A stretch of 64,000 nucleotides of DNA from Lachnospiraceae bacterium (GCA_024405155.1 JAKSPC010000001.1:1-64000); one strand, 5' to 3'. Shown: positions 24,408 to 33,580, counted from the first letter of the stretch. Notes: a model not told the origin generated them from the sequence alone. Numbers and translations are program-made.

Positions 24408-25499
24408 ATGGAAAAAGTAAAAGCATTTCTTGAACGAAAAAATATCGAGATCTCGGTGAAGCGCTACCTGGTGGATGCACTGGGGGCCATGGCCCAGGGA
24501 CTGTTCTGCTCCCTGCTCATCGGCACCATCATCAACACCGCCGGGCAGCAGTTTGGATGGGAATTTCTCAATACGCCCGTTGCCACGGTGGGCGGCGTGG
24601 GATACACGGTAGGCGGCCTGGCCACGGCCATGAGCGGTCCTGCCATGGCGGCTGCCATCGGCTATGCGCTCAAATGCCCGCCCATGGTGCTGTTTTCTCT
24701 GATCCCCGTGGGTTTTGCGGCCAATGCCCTGGGCGGCGCCGGCGGTCCGCTGGCCGTCCTTTTCGTGGCGATCCTTGCCTCCGAGATCGGAAAAGCGGTC
24801 TCGGGTGAAACGAAAGTGGATATCCTGGTAACACCTCTTGTGACCATCAGCGTCGGTGTGGCCCTTTCGGCACTTCTGGCGCCGGCTCTCGGCACACTTG
24901 CCATGAAGGTGGGAAACCTCATCATGTGGGCCACCGAACTGCAGCCGTTTTTGATGGGCATCCTGGTATCCGTAGTGGTGGGCATGGCCCTTACCCTTCC
25001 CATTTCCTCCGCAGCCATCTGCGCGGCCCTTGGCCTTACGGGTCTTGCCGGCGGTGCGGCCGTGGCCGGATGCTGTGCCCAGATGATCGGCTTTGCCGTG
25101 ATCTCGTTTAAAGAAAACGGGTGGGGCGGTCTGGTGTCCCAGGGACTGGGCACTTCCATGCTGCAGATGGGGAATATCGTAAAGAATCCGAAGATCTGGA
25201 TCGCGCCTACGCTGGCTTCTGCCATGACCGGTCCCATCGCCACCTGTATTTTCAGACTGCAGATGAACGGCGCTCCCGTTTCGGCCGGTATGGGCACCTG
25301 CGGTCTGGTGGGCCCCATCGGCGTATATTCCGGCTGGGTAAGTGACGTGGCAAACGGCACCAAAGCAGCCATCACCGCCGGGGACTGGGCCGGGCTCGTC
25401 CTCATTTCTCTGGTCCTTCCTGCCGTATTTTCTTTGATCATCGACCATTTCGTGCGGAAAGCCGGCTGGGTGAAGGACGGCGACATGAAACTTTCGTAA
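24408..25499 (+). CDS. PTS EIIC-like membrane protein (PfoR family)
   Basis: A 363-residue membrane protein of the PTS_EIIC_2 family (PF13303), rich in Gly and Ala, with about ten helices. PfoR of Clostridium perfringens was described as a regulator of toxin genes, but the fold is that of a sugar-channel subunit and no EIIA/EIIB is nearby. ATG 24408 starts 15 bases after the previous stop with only a weak ribosome site, so it is probably expressed from the reductase transcript. Confidence 0.75.
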   Translation: MEKVKAFLERKNIEISVKRYLVDALGAMAQGLFCSLLIGTIINTAGQQFGWEFLNTPVATVGGVGYTVGGLATAMSGPAMAAAIGYALKCPPMVLFSLIPVGFAANALGGAGGPLAVLFVAILASEIGKAVSGETKVDILVTPLVTISVGVALSALLAPALGTLAMKVGNLIMWATELQPFLMGILVSVVVGMALTLPISSAAICAALGLTGLAGGAAVAGCCAQMIGFAVISFKENGWGGLVSQGLGTSMLQMGNIVKNPKIWIAPTLASAMTGPIATCIFRLQMNGAPVSAGMGTCGLVGPIGVYSGWVSDVANGTKAAITAGDWAGLVLISLVLPAVFSLIIDHFVRKAGWVKDGDMKLS

Positions 25500-25536
25500 A
25501 GTGATCAGATAATCAGAAAAATATTGTCGAAATCTA

Positions 25537-25623
25537 TTGACATCAGCGCTTCAACGCGCTAAACTAATGCCTAATATTTGCAAGAGAAGATACATTGCAA
25601 AGCACAAGGTGTGATGCTATAAT
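25537..25623 (+). promoter_or_regulatory. Tandem promoters of the amino-acid permease
   Basis: P1: TTGACA (25537-25542), 17 bp, TAAACT (25560-25565). P2: TTGCAA (25595-25600), 17 bp, TATAAT (25618-25623). CTAATATTT occurs at 25571 and again at 25627, bracketing P2, and could be an operator. Confidence 0.65.
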
Positions 25624-25660
25624 CCACTAATATTTCATTGAACCTAAAGGGGGTCAAATT

Positions 25661-27073
25661 ATGGAGAAACGTTATGGTCTCCCGACAGCCATAGGTATGG
25701 TTATCGGAATCGTGATCGGATCAGGTGTTTTCATCAAAGGCGGTAAAGTCCTGAACCTGACGAACGGCAACCTGGTACAGGGTATTGCCGTTGTAGGCAT
25801 CGTAGGACTGATCTGCATCATCTGCTCACTGGTATTCGCAGAGCTCGGTTCCCGTTATGAGAAAGTAAACGGTGTCGTTGACTATGCGGAAGTGGCGCTT
25901 GGACCGAAATATGCTTACGGTGTAGGCTGGTTCATGCTTACCATGTACACACCCGGACTGGTGGCCATGCTGGCATTCTTCTCAGCCATGATGTTCCTGC
26001 AGCTCTTCGGCATCAGTGCCGTTGACTTCAGCACCGGATCGGTCAACTTCGTTGCCATCGGTGTGGGCGCAGGTTTCATGATGATCGACTACGGCATCAA
26101 CATCCTTTCACCCAGGATCGCAGGTAAGCTTCAGGTCAGCATGACTGTCATCAAGCTCATCCCGCTTATCCTGATGGGCGTTGTGGGAACCATCGCCGGT
26201 CTTGTGAACGGGACCACGCTGCAGGTGCTCAACTATGTGAATACCGCGGAGTACGTACCGGTCGACGGTGCAGGCTTCTTCAAGGCCATCGTCGGTTTCG
26301 CCTTCGCATATGAAGGCTGGATCCTGGCAACTTCCATCAACCAGGAGCTGAAGGATGCGAAGAAGAACCTTCCCATCGCTCTGGTAGGCGGTGCTGCAGT
26401 GACCATCATCATTTATGCTTTATACATCTGGGCAATGAGCTCTGTAGGCGATGTAAAGACCATCACCTCCACCTGGCCCTTCGGTGAGACTCTTCCCCGC
26501 ATCGCGTTCTCGAATCTGTTCGGCAATGTGATCGGCACTATCGTTTATGTATTCATCACCATTTCCTGCCTTGGCACCATGAACGGTCTGGTAATGGCAA
26601 ACTGCCGCGGTCTTTACGCTCTGTCCGCACGTAAGATGGGACCCGCTCCCAAGTTCTTCGGCGACGTAGACCCCCAGAACGGTTTCTCCATCAAGTCAGC
26701 CGTATTCGGCATGATGACCTGCGGTTTCTGGTATGCATGGACTGTTATGATGTGGATGGGCGGCCCCGGACTCTTCGGTTCCGTACACAACATCGAGTGG
26801 CTTGCATGGGAGCCCGATGAGATCGGTATCATCTGCCTGTACGTAATGTACATCCCCATGATGATCGGTCTGATGGCAAAGGCAAAGGATCTGAATCCTA
26901 TCCGCCGTTTCGTCCTTCCCGGACTTGGCCTTATTTGCTGCCTGTTCTTCGCTTATGCGATCTGGGCCGGTTACGGCGCAAAGCAGTGCATCGGTTATCT
27001 GATCGTATTCGCAATTTTCGAAGCTGCAGGAATGCTTGCAAACAAGTATCTGAACAGAGCCGAGATCGGCTGA
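25661..27073 (+). CDS. APC superfamily amino-acid permease
   Basis: A 470-residue permease with about twelve helices. The first helix holds the substrate-binding GIVIGSGVFIKGG (G-S-G motif of LeuT-fold APC carriers), followed by the ELGSRYEKVNGVVDYAEVALGPKYAYGVGW block with the conserved Glu. Amino-acid specificity is not evident. Two strong promoters and a strong AAAGGGGG ribosome site suggest high expression. Monocistronic, closed by an intrinsic terminator. Confidence 0.9.
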   Translation: MEKRYGLPTAIGMVIGIVIGSGVFIKGGKVLNLTNGNLVQGIAVVGIVGLICIICSLVFAELGSRYEKVNGVVDYAEVALGPKYAYGVGWFMLTMYTPGLVAMLAFFSAMMFLQLFGISAVDFSTGSVNFVAIGVGAGFMMIDYGINILSPRIAGKLQVSMTVIKLIPLILMGVVGTIAGLVNGTTLQVLNYVNTAEYVPVDGAGFFKAIVGFAFAYEGWILATSINQELKDAKKNLPIALVGGAAVTIIIYALYIWAMSSVGDVKTITSTWPFGETLPRIAFSNLFGNVIGTIVYVFITISCLGTMNGLVMANCRGLYALSARKMGPAPKFFGDVDPQNGFSIKSAVFGMMTCGFWYAWTVMMWMGGPGLFGSVHNIEWLAWEPDEIGIICLYVMYIPMMIGLMAKAKDLNPIRRFVLPGLGLICCLFFAYAIWAGYGAKQCIGYLIVFAIFEAAGMLANKYLNRAEIG

Positions 27074-27090
27074 TCAGTTTGATCTTCGAA

Positions 27091-27126
27091 GGGCTGCCGC
27101 ATTTGCGGCGGCCCTTTTGCTTTTTG
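27091..27126 (+). terminator. Intrinsic terminator of the permease gene
   Basis: GGGCTGCCGC (27091-27100) pairs with GCGGCGGCCC (27105-27114) around a four-base loop, followed by TTTTGCTTTTT. Confidence 0.9.
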
Positions 27127-27164
27127 GGAAAACATGATAGAATAGCCGAAAGAGGTGATTTTTC

Positions 27165-28214
27165 ATGAGATATCCGGAATTTTTAAAAGATAACGGCAGG
27201 ATCGGCTTTGTGGCCCCGTCTTTCGGATGCAGCTTCGATCCGTATTACAGCAGACAGCAAAGCGCCATCGCGCTCTTTCAGGAGATGGGCTATGAAACGG
27301 TCCCCGGTCCCAACTGCTTTCTGGCGGAAGGAAACGGCAAGAGCAATACGCCGGAAAAATGCGGCGGAGAGCTTAACGATTTCTTTTTGAACAAAGATGT
27401 AGGCGCCATCCTTTCCGTAGGCGGCGGCGAGACCATGTGCGAGGATCTTCCCTTCGTGGATTTTGAAGGGATCCGGAAGGCAAAGCCCGTCTGGTACATG
27501 GGATATTCCGACAATACCTGCCTTACCTATACGCTGCCGGTGCTCTGTGATACGGCCACGGTCTACGGTCCCTGCGCCACCACCTTCGGAAGGCTTCCCT
27601 GGCATAAAAGCGTGGAGGATGCTTTTCGCGTGATCACGGGAAAAGGGTATGAGATAAAGGACGGCGTGCCCTGTATCACCCTTTCTTCCTATGACGGCTG
27701 GGAGCCGGCGGGAGAATCCCCGGAAGGCTGTGATCCTCTGGCACCCTACAGCATTGAGGCGCCTCTTGCCATGCGTCTTGCAGGACCCCGACGCCCGTTC
27801 TCCGGAAGGCTCATCGGCGGCTGCATGGACCTGCTGTTTACCCTGCAGGGGACCCGTTTCGACAAAACGAAAGAGTTCGTGGAAAAATATAAAGATGACG
27901 GGATCGTATGGTTCCTGGAGGCCTGTGAGATGAGCCCCGTGGATCTGCGCCGCGTCCTTTGGGGATTTGAGAACGCCGGCTGGTTCGAGCACGTTTCCGG
28001 CTTCATTTTCGGGCGCCCCATGGTCTATGGCACGGAGGCGTTCGGCTTTGACCAGTACAACGCGGTGACGGGCATCCTGGAGAAATACAACGTTCCCATC
28101 GTCATGGACGTTGACCTGGGACATCTGCCGCCCCAGATCCCCATCATTACGGGAAGTGTGGCAGAAGTGACCGCATCCGAAGAAAAGCTTTCAATCACCA
28201 TGATACTTAAGTAG
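27165..28214 (+). CDS. S66 family LD-carboxypeptidase
   Basis: A 349-residue cytoplasmic serine peptidase. The nucleophile is in GYSDNT, the Glu in FLEACEMS and the His in DLGHLPPQIPI, the S66 triad. LdcA members cut the terminal D-Ala from tetrapeptides in wall recycling; MccF members in the same family cleave microcin-type adducts. The length fits either. A TAGAAT -10 (27138-27143) and AGAGGTG ribosome site precede ATG 27165. Confidence 0.88.
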   Translation: MRYPEFLKDNGRIGFVAPSFGCSFDPYYSRQQSAIALFQEMGYETVPGPNCFLAEGNGKSNTPEKCGGELNDFFLNKDVGAILSVGGGETMCEDLPFVDFEGIRKAKPVWYMGYSDNTCLTYTLPVLCDTATVYGPCATTFGRLPWHKSVEDAFRVITGKGYEIKDGVPCITLSSYDGWEPAGESPEGCDPLAPYSIEAPLAMRLAGPRRPFSGRLIGGCMDLLFTLQGTRFDKTKEFVEKYKDDGIVWFLEACEMSPVDLRRVLWGFENAGWFEHVSGFIFGRPMVYGTEAFGFDQYNAVTGILEKYNVPIVMDVDLGHLPPQIPIITGSVAEVTASEEKLSITMILK

Positions 28215-28280
28215 GATACTATTCAGACTTTCCGGAAAGAGCCTTGAGGGTTCTTAACAGAAATAAACAGAGAGGCATTT

Positions 28281-28553
28281 ATGGACAGGATAATTATTAC
28301 CGTTGTAGGAAAGGACCAGAAGGGCATCATTGCCCGGGTGACCACGCTTCTGTATGAGGCAGACATCAACATTCTGGACATTTCACAGACCATCGTGGCC
28401 GGCTTTTTCAACATGATGGTGGTGGCAGATCCCAGCGCGTCTCCCCTTTCCTTTGCGGAGATCGACGACAGGCTCACAAAGCTTGGCGAGGGTATGGGGC
28501 TTAAGATACAGACCCAGCGGGAGGCCATCTTTACGGCCATGCACAGAGTATGA
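28281..28553 (+). CDS. ACT domain protein (UPF0237)
   Basis: A 90-residue single ACT domain starting MDRIIITVVGKDQKGIIARVTTLLYEADINILDISQTI, the glycine-rich beta-alpha-beta ligand site. ACT domains bind amino acids; stand-alone versions like this are thought to regulate partners. AGAGAGG precedes ATG 28281, and the DUF711 gene follows nine bases later. This gene pair is conserved across Clostridia and streptococci. Confidence 0.9.
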   Translation: MDRIIITVVGKDQKGIIARVTTLLYEADINILDISQTIVAGFFNMMVVADPSASPLSFAEIDDRLTKLGEGMGLKIQTQREAIFTAMHRV

Positions 28554-28562
28554 GGCGCCCGC

Positions 28563-29927
28563 ATGATAGACAGAAATGAGGTCCTTGAGACCAACCGAAT
28601 GATCGAACACGACCTTCTGGATGTGCGTACCATCACCATGGGCATCAGTTTACTTGACTGTGCCGATAACGATGTGGACCGCATGTGCGGAAAGATCTGG
28701 GACAAGATCACCCGCCGGGCGGGAAGCCTGGTAAAGACCGGGGAGGACATTTCCCGGGAACTGGGCATCAACATCGTAAACAAGCGGATCTCCGTGACGC
28801 CGGTCTCTCTGGTGGGCGCGTCCTGCTGCAGAAGCGCGGCGGATTATGTAAAGGTCGCCGAAACTCTGGATAAGGCCGCCAAGGCCGTGGGCGTCAATTT
28901 CATCGGCGGTTTTTCCGCACTTGTAAATAAAGGCATCACTCCCTCGGAACGGCTCCTCATCGAGTCCATTCCCGAGGCGCTGTCCAAAACGGACTTTGTA
29001 TGTTCCTCCGTCAACGTGGGCTCCACCCGCACCGGCATCGACATGGACGCGGTGCGCCTTCTGGGCACCATTGTGAAGAAGACGGCGGAAAAGACTGCCG
29101 ATAAGGATTCCATCGGCTGCGCCAAACTGGTGGTGTTCTGCAACGCCCCCGACGACAACCCCTTCATGGCCGGCGCCTTTCACGGCGTGACCGAGGGCGA
29201 TACCGTCATCAACGTAGGCGTCAGCGGGCCCGGCGTGGTGCGTTCTGCCGTGGAAAATGTCAAAGGGCAGAGTTTCGAGGTGCTTTGCGAGACCATCAAA
29301 AAGACCGCCTTCAAGGTGACCCGCATGGGCCAGCTGGTGGCGCAGGAAGCGGCGAAACGGCTGAACGTTCCTTTCGGAATCGTGGATCTTTCCCTGGCCC
29401 CCACCCCGGCGGTAGGCGATTCCGTTTCCGACATTCTGGAAGCCATGGGCCTGGAGCGGACCGGTGCGCCCGGAACTACGGCGGCACTGGCGATCCTGAA
29501 CGATCAGGTGAAAAAGGGCGGCGTCATGGCATCTTCCTATGTGGGAGGTCTTTCCGGCGCCTTCATCCCGGTCAGCGAGGACCAGGGCATGATCAATGCG
29601 GTGAACGCCGGCGCCCTTACCATTGAAAAGCTGGAAGCCATGACCTGCGTGTGCTCGGTGGGCCTTGACATGATCGCCATTCCCGGTGACACGGCAGATA
29701 CCACCATTGCCGGCATCATTGCGGACGAAGCGGCCATCGGCATGATCAATCAGAAGACCACGGCGGTCCGCGTGATCCCTGTGATCGGAAAGAAGGTGGG
29801 AGAAACGGCCTCTTTCGGAGGCCTCCTTGGCTACGCGCCCATCATGCCGGTGAATACCTTCTCCTGCGCGGATTTCGTGAACCGCACCGGACGCATCCCC
29901 GCCCCCGTTCACAGTTTCAAGAACTGA
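28563..29927 (+). CDS. PFL family protein (DUF711/UPF0210)
   Basis: A 454-residue protein of the UPF0210 family, whose fold resembles pyruvate formate-lyase. It has [14 protein letters not shown] near the start and long glycine/serine-rich segments. No activity has been shown for the family, and the canonical glycyl-radical motif near the C-terminus is not seen. The ATG lies nine bases after the ACT gene stop, so expression is coupled; the ACT protein may be its sensor subunit. Confidence 0.88.
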   Translation: MIDRNEVLETNRMIEHDLLDVRTITMGISLLDCADNDVDRMCGKIWDKITRRAGSLVKTGEDISRELGINIVNKRISVTPVSLVGASCCRSAADYVKVAETLDKAAKAVGVNFIGGFSALVNKGITPSERLLIESIPEALSKTDFVCSSVNVGSTRTGIDMDAVRLLGTIVKKTAEKTADKDSIGCAKLVVFCNAPDDNPFMAGAFHGVTEGDTVINVGVSGPGVVRSAVENVKGQSFEVLCETIKKTAFKVTRMGQLVAQEAAKRLNVPFGIVDLSLAPTPAVGDSVSDILEAMGLERTGAPGTTAALAILNDQVKKGGVMASSYVGGLSGAFIPVSEDQGMINAVNAGALTIEKLEAMTCVCSVGLDMIAIPGDTADTTIAGIIADEAAIGMINQKTTAVRVIPVIGKKVGETASFGGLLGYAPIMPVNTFSCADFVNRTGRIPAPVHSFKN

Positions 29928-29969
29928 CAGGAGCAATGTAGGGGACTGATGACCTGCAAAAACCGAGGG

Positions 29970-30198
29970 ATACATATAATAGCAGCATTTCGGCCGCATT
30001 ATATGTATTATTTAGGAAATTTCAGCCGGCTGATGCATATAATAGAGAAAAAATCAGCTTATTATATGTATTTCAATAGAAATCATTGTCGAAAAATACA
30101 TATAATAGACACCGATATTGCTCTATTATATGTATCGTAATAAAAACCGGAATTTAAGAATACATATAATCGGTGCATTTTGGCTGTTTTATATGTAT
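29970..30198. repeat. Inverted half-repeat array B, ATACATATAAT family (four units)
   Basis: Left halves start at 29970, 30033 (ATGCATATAAT), 30096 and 30160; inverse halves start at 29998, 30061, 30125 and 30188 (TTTATATGTAT). Inner spacers are 17, 17, 18 and 17 nt and all three linkers are 24 nt. Spacers are unrelated to each other and to arrays A and C. The A-to-G change in the second left half makes a G-U pair if the + strand is RNA. The same change occurs in unit 2 of array A. Confidence 0.9.
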
Positions 30199-30207
30199 CG
30201 TATGATA

Positions 30208-30288
30208 CACAGGGAGTTGCTTCCGGTGTATCTGCACAGGAAGGTGCCTTCGGCGAGTCTGCGCAGGGAGTCGCTTTTGCCGTACCTT
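30208..30288 (+). repeat. Three degenerate 27-bp tandem repeats
   Basis: Copies begin CACAGGGAG (30208), CACAGGAAG (30235) and CGCAGGGAG (30262). Copies 1 and 2 match at 20 of 27 positions, copies 2 and 3 at about 16. They fill the space between array B and the nad promoter. The period is a multiple of three, but no convincing gene contains them. Confidence 0.5.
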
Positions 30289-30314
30289 TACATTTCATGA
30301 AATGGTGGTAGAAT
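30287..30314 (+). promoter_or_regulatory. nad operon promoter with a perfect 14-bp palindrome
   Basis: TTTACA (30287-30292), 16-bp spacer and TAGAAT (30309-30314). The perfect palindrome CATTTCATGAAATG occupies 30291-30304, inside the spacer, where a bound protein would block RNA polymerase. The -10 ends six bases before the nadE ATG, so the transcript is probably leaderless. Confidence 0.7.
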
Positions 30315-30320
30315 GCAATT

Positions 30321-31073
30321 ATGAGTACATATACATTTGACGCACAGAAAACAAAAGATGCCTGTGTGGAGTGGATCCGCAAGTTCTTTGAGGAGAACGG
30401 CCCGGACTGCAATGCCGTGCTGGGGATTTCCGGCGGCAAGGACAGCTCCATCGTGGCAGCCCTCTGCGTGGAGGCGCTGGGAAAAGACCGTGTCATCGGC
30501 GTACTGATGCCCTGCGGGGAACAGGCCGATATCGACATGGCAAAGCTCCTGGTAGATCACCTTGGCATAAAGCATTACGTCATCAACATCAAAGACGGTG
30601 TGGAAGGCATCACCAATGCCATTCCCTTTCCGCTTTCCGACCAGGCCCGCATCAATCTGCCGCCCCGCATCCGCATGAGCACGCTGTACGCAGTGTCCCA
30701 GTGTTTTAACGGCCGGGTGGCCAATACCTGCAACCTGTCCGAGGACTGGGTGGGGTATTCCACGCGTTACGGTGATTCTGTAGGCGATTTCAGCCCCTGC
30801 TCCCACATCACGGTAACGGAAATGAAGCAGATCGGCCGTCTGATCGGCCTGCCCGCCTGCCTGGTGGACAAGGTGCCCTCCGACGGACTCTGCGGAAAGA
30901 CGGATGAGGACAACCTGGGCTTTACCTATGCGGAACTGGATGTCTACATCCGCACCGGCGTGATGCCCGATCCGGAAAAGAAGGCGCTCATCGATAAAAA
31001 GCACAAGGCAAACCTGTTCAAGCTGCAGCTGATGCCGTCCTTTGATTCCGGCATTCCTACAGCAATCAGTTAA
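30321..31073 (+). CDS. nadE: NH3-dependent NAD synthetase
   Basis: A 250-residue N-type ATP pyrophosphatase. The P-loop is GISGGKDSSIVAALC and later motifs include NTCNLSEDWVGYSTRYGDSVGDFSP and GLCGKTDEDNLGFTY. It converts nicotinate adenine dinucleotide to NAD with ammonia and ATP. There is no glutaminase domain, so free ammonia is used. First gene of the NAD operon; no ribosome site precedes the ATG, in line with a leaderless message. Confidence 0.93.
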   Translation: MSTYTFDAQKTKDACVEWIRKFFEENGPDCNAVLGISGGKDSSIVAALCVEALGKDRVIGVLMPCGEQADIDMAKLLVDHLGIKHYVINIKDGVEGITNAIPFPLSDQARINLPPRIRMSTLYAVSQCFNGRVANTCNLSEDWVGYSTRYGDSVGDFSPCSHITVTEMKQIGRLIGLPACLVDKVPSDGLCGKTDEDNLGFTYAELDVYIRTGVMPDPEKKALIDKKHKANLFKLQLMPSFDSGIPTAIS

Positions 31074-31111
31074 AAGAGGATGCTGCGGCCCTTATTAGCA
31101 GACAGAACAGC

Positions 31112-31666
31112 ATGACAAAAAAAGCTTACGAACTGGGGATCCTGGTGGGGCGCTTTCAGGTGCTCCATGCGGGACATGAGGACATGATAAAAAAAGCTCT
31201 GAAGGTATGTGACAGAGTGGCTGTTTTCGTGGGCTCTTCCCAGGAATCCGGCACGGAGAAGAATCCGTTTTCCTATGAGATGCGGGAAAAGATGCTGAAG
31301 ACGGTCTTCGGAAGCAGACTGGAGGTCTATCCTCTTCCCGACGCGGGCATCGGAAATGTGGCCGGATGGGGCGAGTATGTGCTGCAGCATGTGAAAGCTG
31401 ACTGTGGCCGGCTTCCGGATCTGATGATCTCCGGCAAGGAGGAGCGGCGCCAGAGCTGGTTCGACGGTCCGGTAGGGGCAGGCATTGCGGAGCTCACCGT
31501 TCCCAAGACCATCGACATCTCGGCATCCCGCATGCGGGAGTTTTTCATCGCCGATGACAGAAAGAGCTGGAAACAGTACGTAAATAAAAAACTGATCCCG
31601 CTCTATGACGAAATGAGAGAGATCGTTCTTACGTCGAAAGACAACACGGAAACGAGAAGCATTTGA
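31112..31666 (+). CDS. NMN/NaMN adenylyltransferase (NadM/NadR-like)
   Basis: A 184-residue nucleotidyltransferase. GILVGRFQVLHAGHEDMI contains the H-x-G-H active site, and ISASRMREF holds the second phosphate-binding ISxxR-type motif. It joins AMP to a nicotin(amide) mononucleotide. Between nadE and pncB it would supply nicotinate adenine dinucleotide. The gene is 38 bases after nadE on the same strand. The choice of NMN or NaMN as preferred substrate is not readable. Confidence 0.82.
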   Translation: MTKKAYELGILVGRFQVLHAGHEDMIKKALKVCDRVAVFVGSSQESGTEKNPFSYEMREKMLKTVFGSRLEVYPLPDAGIGNVAGWGEYVLQHVKADCGRLPDLMISGKEERRQSWFDGPVGAGIAELTVPKTIDISASRMREFFIADDRKSWKQYVNKKLIPLYDEMREIVLTSKDNTETRSI

Positions 31667-31707
31667 TTCTTTAGTGCCGCCGGAGAAACGGCGGAAAGGA
31701 GAAGTCC

Positions 31708-32910
31708 ATGAAACTGGATCCCATCGTAATATCCCTTCTGGATACCGACCTGTACAAATTCAACATGAACCAGGTCATCTTCCACAAGCACACCGATCTT
31801 TGCGGTGAGTATGTTTTCAAGTGCCGCAACCAGGGCGTGAAATTCACGCAGGAAATGCTCGACGAGATCAACGAGCAGATCGACTATCTCTGCACGCTCC
31901 GGTTCCGGAAAGATGAGCTGGATTACTTAAGGAGCATCCGCTTCATCAAGAACGACTATGTGGAATTCCTTCGTCTGTGGCATCCCATCCGGGAATATGT
32001 TTCCACTTCGCTTTCCGAGGACGGAACGCTTTCCTGCATCGTGGACGGACCGCTGTTTTCCGCCATGCAGTTTGAGATCTATCTGCTGGAGATCATCAAC
32101 GAAGTCTACTTCCGCATGCAGTACGATTACGAAAAGCTTGTGGAGAGTGCCAGAGAGCGCCTGGATCAGAAGATCGAAGACTTCAACTCCGGAAAGTATA
32201 CCTTCCAGTTTGCCGAGTTCGGCTGCCGCAGAAGACTTTCCAGAGAGTGGGAGGACGTGGTGATCCGCCGTCTTACCTCCGAAACGAAAAACTGCGTGGG
32301 CACCTCCTGCGTATACTTTGCAAAGAAATACAACTTAAAGCCCATCGGCACCTATGCCCATGAATTCGTGCAGATGTACCAGGGCATCGATTCCATCCCG
32401 CTGGCCTACACCAACCACTTTGCGCTGCAGGACTGGTACGACGAGTATCAGGGCGATAACGGAACGGCGCTTTCCGATACGCTGACCACGGATCTGTTCC
32501 TGCTGGATTTCAACCATTCCATGGTAAACAACTACACCGGCATCCGTCACGATTCCGGGGATCCTTACGAGTGGGGCGAAAAGATCATCAATCATTACAA
32601 GAAATTCGGCGTGGACCCGAAGAGCAAGACGCTTCTGTTCTCCAATTCACTGGATTTCGACCGCGCCCAGGCATTGCACGAGTATTTCTGCAAGAAGTCG
32701 AGGGTGTCTTTCGGCATCGGCACCTACTGCTCCAACGATACAGAGGCGGAAGCCTTAAATATCGTCATCAAGCTGCAGTACGTGAACGGCCGCCCCGTGG
32801 CAAAACTTTCCGATGAACCCGGAAAAGCCATGTGTCAGGATCCGGAATATCTGGAGTATCTGAAGAATGCCGTGGCATTCCGCATCGAGCGGGAAAAGAT
32901 CAAGGGCTGA
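31708..32910 (+). CDS. pncB: Nicotinate phosphoribosyltransferase
   Basis: A 400-residue salvage enzyme making nicotinate mononucleotide from nicotinate and PRPP. The start LLDTDLYKFNMNQVIFHKH, the FAEFGCRRRLS block, GTYAHEFVQMY and GIRHDSGDPYEWG are family signatures. GAAAGGAG precedes ATG 31708. Its stop overlaps the regulator start (TGATG), so regulator and enzyme are translated together. Confidence 0.95.
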   Translation: MKLDPIVISLLDTDLYKFNMNQVIFHKHTDLCGEYVFKCRNQGVKFTQEMLDEINEQIDYLCTLRFRKDELDYLRSIRFIKNDYVEFLRLWHPIREYVSTSLSEDGTLSCIVDGPLFSAMQFEIYLLEIINEVYFRMQYDYEKLVESARERLDQKIEDFNSGKYTFQFAEFGCRRRLSREWEDVVIRRLTSETKNCVGTSCVYFAKKYNLKPIGTYAHEFVQMYQGIDSIPLAYTNHFALQDWYDEYQGDNGTALSDTLTTDLFLLDFNHSMVNNYTGIRHDSGDPYEWGEKIINHYKKFGVDPKSKTLLFSNSLDFDRAQALHEYFCKKSRVSFGIGTYCSNDTEAEALNIVIKLQYVNGRPVAKLSDEPGKAMCQDPEYLEYLKNAVAFRIEREKIKG

Positions 32911-33566
32911 TGCAGGAGATCATAAAGAATAACAGATTGTTCAAAGGCCTGAGTGCGGAAGATACGGAGTACGCGCTTAGGTTTTTTGATGCCGCAGAAC
33001 AGAGATTCAGGAAAGGTGCTTTTTTCAAACAGTCGGAGGAAAGCGCGCCCCGGTTCGGGCTGGTGCTTTCCGGCAGTCTGCAGGTCTACATGGACGAGCC
33101 CGACGGCAGCAGGATGGTGATGGCTTCCCTCGGGCCGGGCGTGATCTTTGCCCAGGCTATGGCATATCTCAAAAAAAAGGAACCGGTCTACATCGTGGCC
33201 ACATCGGAGGCAAAAGTGCTTGCCATGAGCCCGGACAGAGTATGCCGTCCCTCCAAAGATCCCCGGGACGCGGTTTTAAGTGCCCGCTTCACTTCCATGC
33301 TTGCCGAGACCACGCTTTCCATGAACCGGCGCATCCAGGTGCTTTCCAAACTTACCATCCGGGAAAAGCTGCTGGCGTTCTTCGCGGAAGTTCCCGGCTT
33401 TTCCGAGGGAAAGACGGTGGAGCTTACCCTGAACCGGGAGGATATGGCGGCGTACCTGGGAGTGAACCGGAGTGCCCTTTCCCGGGAACTGTCCTGCCTG
33501 AAAAAAGAAGGAAAGATAGATTACTACAGAAATTCCTTCCGGCTTTTGAAGGACCGGGAGGTTTAA
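32910..33566 (+). CDS. Crp/Fnr family regulator encoded in the NAD operon
   Basis: A 218-residue protein. An N-terminal cyclic-nucleotide-binding-like beta barrel (residues about 15-120) is followed by a dimer helix and a C-terminal HTH_Crp domain with LNREDMAAYLGVNRSALSRELSCLKKEG, the recognition helix. There is no cysteine cluster for an Fe-S cofactor, so it is not a classical Fnr. It starts inside the pncB stop. As the last gene of the NAD operon it is a good candidate for an autoregulator sensing an NAD-related or redox signal, possibly at the palindrome 30291-30304. That link is inference. Confidence 0.82.
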   Translation: MQEIIKNNRLFKGLSAEDTEYALRFFDAAEQRFRKGAFFKQSEESAPRFGLVLSGSLQVYMDEPDGSRMVMASLGPGVIFAQAMAYLKKKEPVYIVATSEAKVLAMSPDRVCRPSKDPRDAVLSARFTSMLAETTLSMNRRIQVLSKLTIREKLLAFFAEVPGFSEGKTVELTLNREDMAAYLGVNRSALSRELSCLKKEGKIDYYRNSFRLLKDREV

Positions 33567-33580
33567 GAGGAAAATTTTCC

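Noticed and set aside
24408..25499. Complete sugar PTS locus
   Set aside because: Only the EIIC-like PfoR family gene is present; no EIIA, EIIB or sugar enzyme is adjacent.
29970..30198. CRISPR array
   Set aside because: Half-repeats alternate in orientation, are only 11 bp, spacers are 17 and 24 nt, and no cas gene is in the window.
29970..30198. TIGR-type guide array
   Set aside because: Unit lengths and spacer sizes do not fit what I recall of TIGR arrays, and no Tas-like protein is encoded nearby. It was not assigned to that class.
30083..30538. Minus-strand frame with nine-residue repeats across array B and the nad promoter
   Set aside because: Repeat character comes from the 27-bp tandem DNA repeat; the frame overlaps nadE and has no ribosome site.
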